Below are positions 8,676 through 14,509 of a stretch of 16,781 bases of DNA, one piece after another. Every line of letters starts with the position of its first letter. The first letter of the stretch is position 1. Below the pieces are notes generated by a model. It saw only the letters and a program-made list of their open reading frames with translations, was not told where the DNA came from and made no database searches. The stretch comes from Bacillota bacterium. GTDB taxonomy: Bacteria; Bacillota; Clostridia; Lachnospirales; Cellulosilyticaceae. The translations under genes and the position numbers were made by a program. The DNA lies in the NCBI GenBank assembly GCA_023412455.1, contig JAEYNQ010000167.1:1-16781 (forward strand), in the 5' to 3' direction.

Positions 8676-9089
8676 TTACATAGCTAAATAAGATTTTTTC
8701 AAACAAGTAATCTCTGTTGGATTTACATAAGGATAAACACTTTCTGCTCCATCTAACATAATAAGCGCTTCGTCTAAATAAGGAATACTTCGGGCAGGAT
8801 CATGGGTTACTTCTAAACTCAGCTGGGCTAAACTTTCAAAAAACTTAACCTTTTCGATGATATATTCCTCATAAGCACCATGTATTCCTTTATCAAAGCG
8901 AAAAATATTTTCTTCATAAATCTTTCGCATAACACTATAAGCTTCCTGCTCCTTGCCTAACCGTTGCAACGTCCTAGCAATATATAACCTTGAATTCCAA
9001 TGCATGGGATCACTTTCTACATACTGAGGTAATGTTTCTCCCTCTGCTAATAAATACTTTTTAATTAATAGCCATTCCTGATTATTCAT
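8676..9089 (-). CDS. Small TPR-like helical protein of unknown function
   Basis: A 137-residue soluble protein with no signal peptide or membrane segment. Its composition and spacing suggest short alpha-helical hairpins of the tetratricopeptide type: a segment at residues 29-60 (MHWNSRLYIARTLQRLGKEQ, with an alternating W/Y/A/L pattern and Gly between helices) and another at about 70-113 with the typical Pro-containing turn DPARSIPYLDEAL. TPR units normally mediate protein-protein contact. No catalytic motif is visible and I do not recognise a named family. The start ATG at 9089 has a G-rich ribosome binding site (GGGGGAAA) about 8 bases upstream. It appears to be a single-gene unit with its own terminator; its position next to addB may be incidental. 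Confidence 0.75.
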   Translation of the reverse strand: MNNQEWLLIKKYLLAEGETLPQYVESDPMHWNSRLYIARTLQRLGKEQEAYSVMRKIYEENIFRFDKGIHGAYEEYIIEKVKFFESLAQLSLEVTHDPARSIPYLDEALIMLDGAESVYPYVNPTEITCLKKSYLAM

Positions 9090-9157
9090 CTATATTTCCC
9101 CCTATTCCATTTACCTTATCTTTTTCATCTTTTTAATTTTATGTATAAATTTCTACT

Positions 9158-9187
9158 ATTGTTACATATTTCCAGTATCTCTGTCAA
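9158..9187 (-). promoter_or_regulatory. Candidate promoter of the TPR-like gene
   Basis: A perfect minus-strand TTGACA (9187-9182) is followed after 18 bases by AACAAT (9163-9158). This -10 matches 4 of 6 and has a TG extended element just upstream. The start site would be about 60 bases before the ATG at 9089. The poor -10 keeps confidence low. Confidence 0.4.
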
Positions 9188-9288
9188 GAACTTTATTATC
9201 TCTTTCTCTCGTATCTTTGACACCTCATAAGCTAAGGTAAACGCCCTTTACTTTTTCATCTTCTCTCTATTTTTAACGAACTATGTCC

Positions 9289-9318
9289 ACTTATAAGAAG
9301 TAATACTTATAAGTATTA
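9289..9318. repeat. 18-bp perfect palindrome with an upstream half-site
   Basis: TAATACTTATAAGTATTA at 9301-9318 is a perfect inverted repeat without a spacer. Its central ACTTATAAG (9305-9313) also occurs at 9289-9297, giving a direct repeat with a 16-base period. The shape resembles a dimeric regulator operator, but no promoter is visible directly beside it. Confidence 0.7.
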
Positions 9319-9539
9319 TGGAAAATAAAATAGCCTAGTAAAAAGTGATTAATTTTTTTACTGCCTGCGTAGTGCCCACTATTGGATTTGTATTTTCTCC
9401 TAATAACCCTAATTAGTACATTATTTTACATGAATTTTATCATAATTGTATTATTGATACAATATAATTATTTTTATATTTTTAATTCTATGTATTCCTT
9501 TTCTTTATATATTAAAATACATAACTACCTTAACATATA

Positions 9540-9577
9540 AAAATGGTACTGGATCCTTACGTCTCCAATACCATTTT
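9540..9577 (-). terminator. Rho-independent terminator of the NlpC/P60 gene
   Basis: Arms 9540-9548 (AAAATGGTA) and 9569-9577 form 9 bp, extended inward after one mismatch by 4 more pairs. On the minus strand the stem runs into TTTTTATATG. It lies 36 bases past the stop codon at 9614. Confidence 0.82.
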
Positions 9578-9613
9578 ACACTTGTTTATAACTTTTTAAC
9601 CTTACTCTTACTT

Positions 9614-10576
9614 CTAGAGTACACGTTTTGCTCCAATAAAAGGTTTGCTATTAGAAAAAGCATCACTGATGATAATACCTGTTCTTTCATCACATGCATG
9701 AATCATTTGGCCGCCTCCAATGTAAATACCTACATGAGAAACACGCCCACTATAGCCAAAGAAAAGAAGATCACCTTTTTGTAAATTGTCTGTACTTACT
9801 TCATAACCATTATTGGCATATTGGGCACTAGAGCTTCGACTAATACTCACTCCAAAGTTTTTCATCACTTGTTGGGTAAAACCAGAGCAATCCACACCAT
9901 TGGTTAAGCTATTCCCACCATAAACATAAGGATTACCTAAAAATTGTTTCGCAAAAGCTACAACATCTCCACCACTATTACCACTAGCAGGGGAAATAGC
10001 TTGTTTATTTTGAGTAGTTGGCTTTTTGCTTGCCACCTGGGTAGGTACATTTACTTGCTCTTGTGTTACCGTTACCCTTTTAACATCTGATAGGTTTTTG
10101 TTTGGTAAATAAGCTAATAAGTCTTGTTTAACAAAGTCTTTATGTACAAATCCCTCAAAACCTTCTTGACGAATACTATACCAGTCTCCTACTTTATACT
10201 GCACACCCGTTTCATCACCTGAATAAAACTTACCGATGATTTCCCCTTTATCAGTAGAAGGATAATCTCTCACATTTAATCCACCACTCACTTCAACAGT
10301 GGCTACTACACGATCTATATTTATAAATTCTGATTTAACATATGCAATGGAATTATCTTTTAAACGTAATTTAAACCAATCGTTTTTCTCTTCCATAATC
10401 TCTACAGAGGTGCCTTCTCCTACTTGTTGAAGAATACGTGAAGTCGTATTAGGCTCTTGTCTTACATTCAAGGTGTCCGCATTAACCTTACCGAAAGCTT
10501 GTCCATAAACCACACTAGGTAACATCCATGTGCTAGCTACAACAAAAACCCCCAAAACTATCTTCTGCATACGCAT
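9614..10576 (-). CDS. Secreted NlpC/P60 peptidoglycan endopeptidase with two SH3b domains
   Basis: A 320-residue exported cell-wall hydrolase. Residues 1-25 form a signal peptide (basic start, hydrophobic VLGVFVVASTWML, cleavage probably near VYG-QA). Two bacterial SH3 domains follow, at about 27-88 (ADTLNVRQEP...SRIL) and 92-153 (GGLNVRDYPST). They are expected to bind the cell wall. A Thr/Gln/Lys/Ser-rich linker spans about 165-203. The NlpC/P60 domain at 204-320 has catalytic Cys230 in GVDCSGF, His281 in VSHVGIYI and the third residue His293 in MIHA. The family cleaves D-gamma-glutamyl-meso-diaminopimelate bonds in stem peptides. The ATG at 10576 has AGGAGG nine bases upstream; the second Met (codon 3) is a possible alternative. 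It is a monocistronic unit with a strong promoter at 10655-10683 and its own terminator. All key residues are intact. Confidence 0.94.
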   Translation of the reverse strand: MRMQKIVLGVFVVASTWMLPSVVYGQAFGKVNADTLNVRQEPNTTSRILQQVGEGTSVEIMEEKNDWFKLRLKDNSIAYVKSEFINIDRVVATVEVSGGLNVRDYPSTDKGEIIGKFYSGDETGVQYKVGDWYSIRQEGFEGFVHKDFVKQDLLAYLPNKNLSDVKRVTVTQEQVNVPTQVASKKPTTQNKQAISPASGNSGGDVVAFAKQFLGNPYVYGGNSLTNGVDCSGFTQQVMKNFGVSISRSSSAQYANNGYEVSTDNLQKGDLLFFGYSGRVSHVGIYIGGGQMIHACDERTGIIISDAFSNSKPFIGAKRVL

Positions 10577-10654
10577 ACATTAAATCCTCCTCTTTTACCT
10601 AAACTAATATCTTTATAGTTTTCTTTCTATTTATTAACTAAATGTTACAAAATT

Positions 10655-10683
10655 ATTATATACTTGATTAAGTTTAGTGTCAA
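10655..10683 (-). promoter_or_regulatory. Perfect-consensus sigma-A promoter of the NlpC/P60 gene
   Basis: On the minus strand TTGACA (10683-10678), a spacer of exactly 17 bases and TATAAT (10660-10655) match the consensus at all 12 positions. Transcription would start near 10648, giving a leader of about 70 bases. Confidence 0.88.
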
Positions 10684-10740
10684 TCTTTAAATTATTATCC
10701 TATCTCTCTGTCACTCTATTAGGAACATTAAACTAAAGTA

Positions 10741-10766
10741 TTTTATTATAGGATTCTATAATAAAA
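10741..10766. repeat. 11-bp perfect inverted repeat
   Basis: TTTTATTATAG at 10741-10751 and its exact complement CTATAATAAAA at 10756-10766 flank a 4-base loop (GATT). The repeat is entirely AT-rich apart from the stem-closing pair. It abuts the larger hairpin at 10766-10827 and contains the -10 element of the possible second promoter. Confidence 0.8.
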
Positions 10767-10774
10767 GCTGTCAT
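10745..10774 (-). promoter_or_regulatory. Possible second upstream promoter for the NlpC/P60 gene
   Basis: ATGACA (10774-10769, 5 of 6) and TATAAT (10750-10745) on the minus strand are separated by 18 bases. The element sits inside the inverted repeats that follow the TIM-barrel gene, so it may be fortuitous. Confidence 0.35.
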
Positions 10775-10827
10775 CAATCCAAGTTAAAGCATCTTTAGCA
10801 ACACTAAAACTTGTCTTTATAACAGCT
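10766..10827 (-). terminator. Long interrupted hairpin after the TIM-barrel gene, probable terminator
   Basis: Three nested helices can be drawn: 10766-10771 with 10822-10827 (AGCTGT/ACAGCT), 10780-10785 with 10808-10813 (CAAGTT/AACTTG), and 10795-10798 with 10804-10807. An internal loop of 8 bases on each side separates the first two. On the minus strand the outer stem is followed by TTTTATT. It starts 20 bases past the stop at 10847. The long internal loop makes the stem weaker than a standard terminator. Confidence 0.55.
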
Positions 10828-10846
10828 CTTTCTCCTTCTTTTTAGC

Positions 10847-11821
10847 TTAAAAGCCTAAAGCTTCATTTTGTTTTTTGATAAAATAAGCAAGCTCATATCT
10901 ATCCTGGGGAGATGTTTCATAGATACAAAAATCAGGTTGAATCAATTCTACTATTTTTTTGGCTATAGGATGAACAAAGGGTTGGTGTCCATCCATCTGC
11001 TTAATATGACTCTTTAATATCTTATCTTTGTCATAGCCCCATTTTGCCTCTTGATATTTCTTTAGGATGTAGCTATGATCCCGACCCATGTAATGCTTTG
11101 GAAGGGTTTTATTCAGATGAATAGCTTTTATATCCTTCTTAGTAGCTCCTAAAGCTTCTACAACTTTTTTAATATACCTATAGGCCTCTTCTTCAGTGCC
11201 GATCTTAGGATTGGTCAAAATAAGATGGGATACATCAAGAAGATATCCCTTATTCTTATAATGAATTTTCTCTAAAAAAGAAGCTGTAAGCTGAGGATTT
11301 AGGTAATTTAACCCTGGCCACCATAAGTTTTCAAAAAGCAACAGAGGTCCCTCTTCTTCTTCAAACACGCGATTTATAAGCTCAGCAGCTGCCTCTAATA
11401 CTTCTGCATCACTATAATCATAAGTAAAAGTAAAAGAGTCCTCAATGAGTACATGGCTCACATGAAACACCATATACTTGGCCCCCAAAGCCTTGGCTCT
11501 TTCATATTGCTTCTTATAAGAAGCAATCATTACCTCCTTATTATCCCCTCCATAATAATCAAGAAGGGCTTCTCTACTCCCTAAAATAGAGATAACCTTT
11601 TCAATATCACCTTGCCAAAAATCAAGCCACATGGGATAAAAAGAAAGATGTACACCTTCTATAAGTTCTTTTGGAATGCGCTCCAGTGTATAACTGGTGG
11701 TAAGTCCCAATTCAATACCATCTATATTATTTTTTCGGACAAACTGACTAATCTGCTCCCAGTCTTCCTCAAACCACCCCAATTGCCTTGGGATGGTTGA
11801 TAAGTGAAATAATCTTTTCAT
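10847..11821 (-). CDS. Xylose-isomerase-like TIM-barrel protein (sugar phosphate isomerase/epimerase family)
   Basis: A 324-residue soluble protein with the sequence pattern of the AP-endonuclease-2/xylose-isomerase-like TIM barrel. Likely metal ligands and acidic residues appear at strand ends: His120 and His123 (FHVSHV), Glu164 (FENLWW), Asp196 and His199 (LLDVSH), His235 (IHLNK) and Glu302 (YETSP). In this superfamily such residues bind one to three divalent metals, and members act as sugar isomerases, epimerases or endonuclease IV. The conserved Glu-Asp-His-Glu series argues for a working enzyme, but the substrate cannot be told. The start ATG 11821 has GAAGG five bases upstream. It follows the YcxB-like gene by 26 bases and shares its transcription unit. 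A repair role is possible but less likely than sugar metabolism. Confidence 0.8.
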   Translation of the reverse strand: MKRLFHLSTIPRQLGWFEEDWEQISQFVRKNNIDGIELGLTTSYTLERIPKELIEGVHLSFYPMWLDFWQGDIEKVISILGSREALLDYYGGDNKEVMIASYKKQYERAKALGAKYMVFHVSHVLIEDSFTFTYDYSDAEVLEAAAELINRVFEEEEGPLLLFENLWWPGLNYLNPQLTASFLEKIHYKNKGYLLDVSHLILTNPKIGTEEEAYRYIKKVVEALGATKKDIKAIHLNKTLPKHYMGRDHSYILKKYQEAKWGYDKDKILKSHIKQMDGHQPFVHPIAKKIVELIQPDFCIYETSPQDRYELAYFIKKQNEALGF

Positions 11822-11847
11822 GAGTGCCTTCTTTCTTTAATTTAGGC

Positions 11848-12381
11848 TTACTTAAATTTACAAATATGAGGAGCTGTGGCCTCTTGCGCTATTTTCTTAA
11901 AGCAAGCTAACTGTTCCGCATTTAAATTATGTTTCGGTAAAAGTTGTGCACGTACGCCATCTACAAAAAAGCGAAAATCTTTCTTGGTTTCTACAATACT
12001 AATAAAGGTTGTCCAAGGCATTTCATCCTTGGCTTCTCCTAAATCTAAAGTAATACTTTCTGGCGTAAAAACATAAGTGACACCATAGGCAAATGCTGGA
12101 ACTTGCATCTGTGTTAAGGTCACCTTCCACACCCGCCAAGGAATGAGCACAAAAATTAAAATAGGTATCATAATATAAAGTACATTTTGTGTGATAAATG
12201 TATCTAAAGCTACATCACGATTAGCCATTTTATAAAAGTAATAAATCAATAGACCAATACCTATAAGACAAACTATTTTATTGGCTAAGCTCTTCCAAGC
12301 TATGGCCATATTATAGCGCAAAATATCTTGTAATTTAAATTTTACATCCACTGATAAACTTTGGTTTTCTTCATTTTTCAT
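11848..12381 (-). CDS. YcxB-like membrane protein
   Basis: A 177-residue protein with a short cytoplasmic N-terminus, two transmembrane helices (about residues 33-50 and 66-83) joined by a charged loop, and a soluble C-terminal domain of about 85 residues. The C-terminal half, with ITLDLGEAKDEMPW, ISIVETKKDFRFFV and LLPKH, follows the pattern of the YcxB-like C-terminal domain: Trp before a short strand, an ET-x-F/Y turn and a terminal Pro-Lys. The function of this family is not established. The start ATG 12381 has GGAGG seven bases upstream. It is the first gene of a two-gene unit with the TIM-barrel protein, behind an extended -10 promoter at 12412-12420. Confidence 0.8.
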   Translation of the reverse strand: MKNEENQSLSVDVKFKLQDILRYNMAIAWKSLANKIVCLIGIGLLIYYFYKMANRDVALDTFITQNVLYIMIPILIFVLIPWRVWKVTLTQMQVPAFAYGVTYVFTPESITLDLGEAKDEMPWTTFISIVETKKDFRFFVDGVRAQLLPKHNLNAEQLACFKKIAQEATAPHICKFK

Positions 12382-12411
12382 TGTTTTTCCTCCTCCTGCT
12401 GTACTTTTTGT

Positions 12412-12420
12412 ATTATAACA
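12412..12420 (-). promoter_or_regulatory. Extended -10 promoter of the YcxB/TIM-barrel unit
   Basis: The minus strand reads TGTTATAAT, a perfect -10 with the TGn extension. No good TTGACA lies 16-18 bases upstream. The start would be about 25 bases before the ribosome binding site. Confidence 0.55.
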
Positions 12421-12453
12421 CTGTTTAAGAAGAATTACTATGCTGTTATATTC

Positions 12454-12501
12454 TCTTAAAAAAAGAAGGATTAGAAGACTTTCTTATCTTCTAACCCCCT
12501 T
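12454..12501 (-). terminator. Rho-independent terminator of uvrC-hprK-glk
   Basis: TTAGAAGA (12471-12478) pairs with TCTTCTAA (12487-12494), with an outer AAGG/CCTT helix (12466-12469 with 12498-12501) across a small internal loop. The minus strand then reads CTTTTTTTAAG. It lies 38 bases past the glk stop. Confidence 0.85.
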
Positions 12502-12538
12502 ATTAAATTTCTCTTATATACACTATAATCCATGTAGC

Positions 12539-13495
12539 TTATAAGGTTGTCCCTAGTAAGGCTGCTCCAATAATTCCTGCATCATTACCTAGTGTTGCAG
12601 CTTTTATTTGTGTCTGTAGCTGGAGTCCACCATACATCTCTTCTTTAACATACTTGGTAACAGGCTCTGTAAGGTATTCTTTTTGTGCGCTCATACCGCC
12701 TCCTAAAACAATCATATTAGGCTCCAGTATATTAATTAGATCCGCCACACCACAAGCAATATATTTATAATACGTATCTAATACATTAAGAGCTACTTCA
12801 TCTCCTGCTTGGGCTGCATCAAATACATTCTTAGCATTAATATTATCTAAAGCTTGGTCTTGTGCAAAGGCTATCATTTGGGTTTCTGGATGCTCTTTTG
12901 CTGCCACTTTAGCTTGACGAATCAAAGCTGTTGCTGAAGCATATTGTTCCCAACACCCTCTTCTTCCACAACCACAACGCATTTCCTCGTCCCACTTAAT
13001 GACTAAATGGCCAATCTCTCCTGCTCCACAAAAACTTCCACCATAGATTTTACCATCTAGTATAATACCACCACCAACGCCAGTGCCTAAAGTCACAACA
13101 ACTACATTTTTTTCGCCTTGGGCTACTCCTCCCATAACTTCTCCTAATGCTGCACAGTTGGCATCATTTTCAACATAGACAGGAACTTGAATGTACTTTT
13201 GAATCTCAGCTCGTACATTCACATGGTCAAAATGCAAATTATTAGAAAACAGGATAATTCCTTCTGCTGGTGAGGCTTTACCTGGACTTCCAACGCCAAT
13301 AGAATGGACATCCTTTTCGGTTAAGTTTCTCTTTGCCATTACCTCTTTGCACAGCATAGCCATATCCTTTAAAATTTCTTGTTGTGGGCGTTCTGCCTTA
13401 GTAGGTCCACTTGCTCGTTCAACAATCTTGTAGTTATCATCTACTAAACCTACTTTAATGGTTGTACCACCTAAATCCACGCCAATATAATACAT
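12539..13495 (-). CDS. glk: ROK-family glucokinase
   Basis: A 318-residue cytoplasmic kinase that phosphorylates glucose to glucose-6-phosphate with ATP. Visible features are the N-terminal ATP-phosphate loop DLGGTTIK (residues 7-14), the catalytic base Asp111 in VENDANC, a second phosphate loop GTGVGGG, and the ROK zinc site made of His163 (EIGHL) and the CGCGxxGC motif with Cys174, Cys176 and Cys181. The length is typical for ROK glucokinases (about 310-325), and an N-terminal DNA-binding domain, found in ROK repressors, is absent, so it is an enzyme rather than a regulator. Another hexose specificity cannot be excluded. The start ATG 13495 has GGGGGA five bases upstream, in the 11-base gap after the hprK stop, suggesting coupled translation. 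It is the last gene of the unit. Confidence 0.92.
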   Translation of the reverse strand: MYYIGVDLGGTTIKVGLVDDNYKIVERASGPTKAERPQQEILKDMAMLCKEVMAKRNLTEKDVHSIGVGSPGKASPAEGIILFSNNLHFDHVNVRAEIQKYIQVPVYVENDANCAALGEVMGGVAQGEKNVVVVTLGTGVGGGIILDGKIYGGSFCGAGEIGHLVIKWDEEMRCGCGRRGCWEQYASATALIRQAKVAAKEHPETQMIAFAQDQALDNINAKNVFDAAQAGDEVALNVLDTYYKYIACGVADLINILEPNMIVLGGGMSAQKEYLTEPVTKYVKEEMYGGLQLQTQIKAATLGNDAGIIGAALLGTTL

Positions 13496-13506
13496 CTTAG
13501 TCCCCC

Positions 13507-14445
13507 TTAAACAAAGTTATTCTTTTGTAAATTATTCATCACTCTATCGTTCAACGCTTCTGCTGCATTGTAACCCATTTTCTTTTGCCTAAAATTAATA
13601 GCCGCTGTTTCACAAATAATAGCTATATTTCGTCCTGGTCTTACTGGAATGGCATTGGTTACAACTTTTATGCCCAGTATATCTGTATACTCATTGGTTA
13701 ACCCTAAACGGTCATATTGCTTATTCTGATCCCAAAGTTCTAGCTTAATAATCAAGTCTATGTTTTTCATTTCCTTAACAGAACCTACACCAAAGATTTG
13801 TTTAATATCTACAATGCCAATTCCTCTTACTTCTATAAAATGACGAATCACCTCTGGTGCAGAACCTAGAAGTGTATTAGCCGATACACGTTTAATCTCT
13901 ACGGCATCATCAGCTACCAAACGATGTCCACGTCTTACCAGTTCTAAAGCTGTCTCACTCTTCCCTATGCCACTTTCTCCTGTGATGAGAATACCCTCAC
14001 CATAAATATCGACTAACACACCATGCATAGAGATACGTGGTGCTAGCTCCACATGGAGCCATCTATTGGCCTCAGCTAAGAAACTCGTAGTAGGTAAATC
14101 TGTCTTAAAAATAGGTATACCATTGATTCTTGCACACTCTAGCATTTCTGGGAAGGGTTCAATTTCCTCACGACAAATAACAATGCAAGGAATCTGTTTA
14201 TAACTCATTAAGCGTTTAAACTTATGGGCACGTTCTTCTGGGCTTACCTTTTCTAGATAGGTATATTCAACTTTTCCAATAATCTGGAGTCTTGTAGGAT
14301 CAAAATAATCAAAGAACCCTGCTAACTGAAGAGCTGGACGATTGACATCACACTCAGTAATTTTTCTATTTTTATAGTCAATATCGGGTGTAAGGACTTG
14401 AAGCTTAAACTGCTCTTTAATTTGACTGACTGTTACAAAATACAC
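13507..14445 (-). CDS. hprK: HPr kinase/phosphorylase
   Basis: A 312-residue bifunctional enzyme that phosphorylates HPr of the phosphotransferase system on Ser46 using ATP or pyrophosphate, and removes that phosphate with inorganic phosphate. Ser-phosphorylated HPr acts with CcpA in carbon catabolite repression. The N-terminal domain spans about residues 1-130. The C-terminal kinase domain shows His141 (HGVLVDIYG), Walker A GESGIGKS at 156-163, Asp179-Asp180 (VADDAVEIKR) and the HprK signature EVRGIGIVDI at 205-214. The length matches the family (about 305-320). The start codon is GTG at 14445, preceded by AAGGAGG. It lies 64 bases after uvrC and 11 bases before glk, so uptake control and glucose phosphorylation are probably co-expressed. 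Confidence 0.97.
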   Translation of the reverse strand: MYFVTVSQIKEQFKLQVLTPDIDYKNRKITECDVNRPALQLAGFFDYFDPTRLQIIGKVEYTYLEKVSPEERAHKFKRLMSYKQIPCIVICREEIEPFPEMLECARINGIPIFKTDLPTTSFLAEANRWLHVELAPRISMHGVLVDIYGEGILITGESGIGKSETALELVRRGHRLVADDAVEIKRVSANTLLGSAPEVIRHFIEVRGIGIVDIKQIFGVGSVKEMKNIDLIIKLELWDQNKQYDRLGLTNEYTDILGIKVVTNAIPVRPGRNIAIICETAAINFRQKKMGYNAAEALNDRVMNNLQKNNFV

Positions 14446-14459
14446 TCTTTTTCCTCCTT
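14443..14459 (-). promoter_or_regulatory. hprK: Ribosome binding site and GTG start of hprK
   Basis: On the minus strand AAGGAGG (14459-14453) precedes GTG (14445-14443) by 7 bases. No ATG lies nearby in frame, and the reading frame begins YFVTV, the usual HprK start region. Confidence 0.8.
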
Positions 14460-14479
14460 ATTATTTATCACTCTTGTTT

Positions 14480-14488
14480 ATTATAGCA
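14480..14488 (-). promoter_or_regulatory. Possible internal extended -10 promoter for hprK-glk
   Basis: The minus strand reads TGCTATAAT in the uvrC-hprK gap. A -35 is not evident. It could allow hprK-glk expression independent of uvrC. Confidence 0.45.
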
Positions 14489-14509
14489 TCGATTTATTTA
14501 TTTGAATAT

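Larger units (their letters stand above)
9090..9613. other. Long AT-rich intergenic region
   Basis: This 524-base stretch separates the TPR gene from the NlpC/P60 gene. It holds a possible promoter at 9158-9187, an 18-bp palindrome at 9301-9318, a weak AT hairpin (9337-9344 with 9355-9362) and the NlpC/P60 terminator at 9540-9577. The section 9365-9535 is very AT-rich and shows nothing I recognise. A short open frame at 9125-9253 (minus) lacks a good start. Confidence 0.6.

Noticed and set aside
9217..9222. Plus-strand TTGACA in the long intergenic gap
   Set aside because: No -10-like sequence lies 16-18 bases downstream (the region reads AACGCCC), and no plus-strand gene follows.
9337..9362. 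AT-rich hairpin AGTAAAAA/TTTTTACT
   Set aside because: The stem is eight mostly A-T pairs with a 10-base loop, expected by chance in such AT-rich DNA and not adjacent to a gene end.
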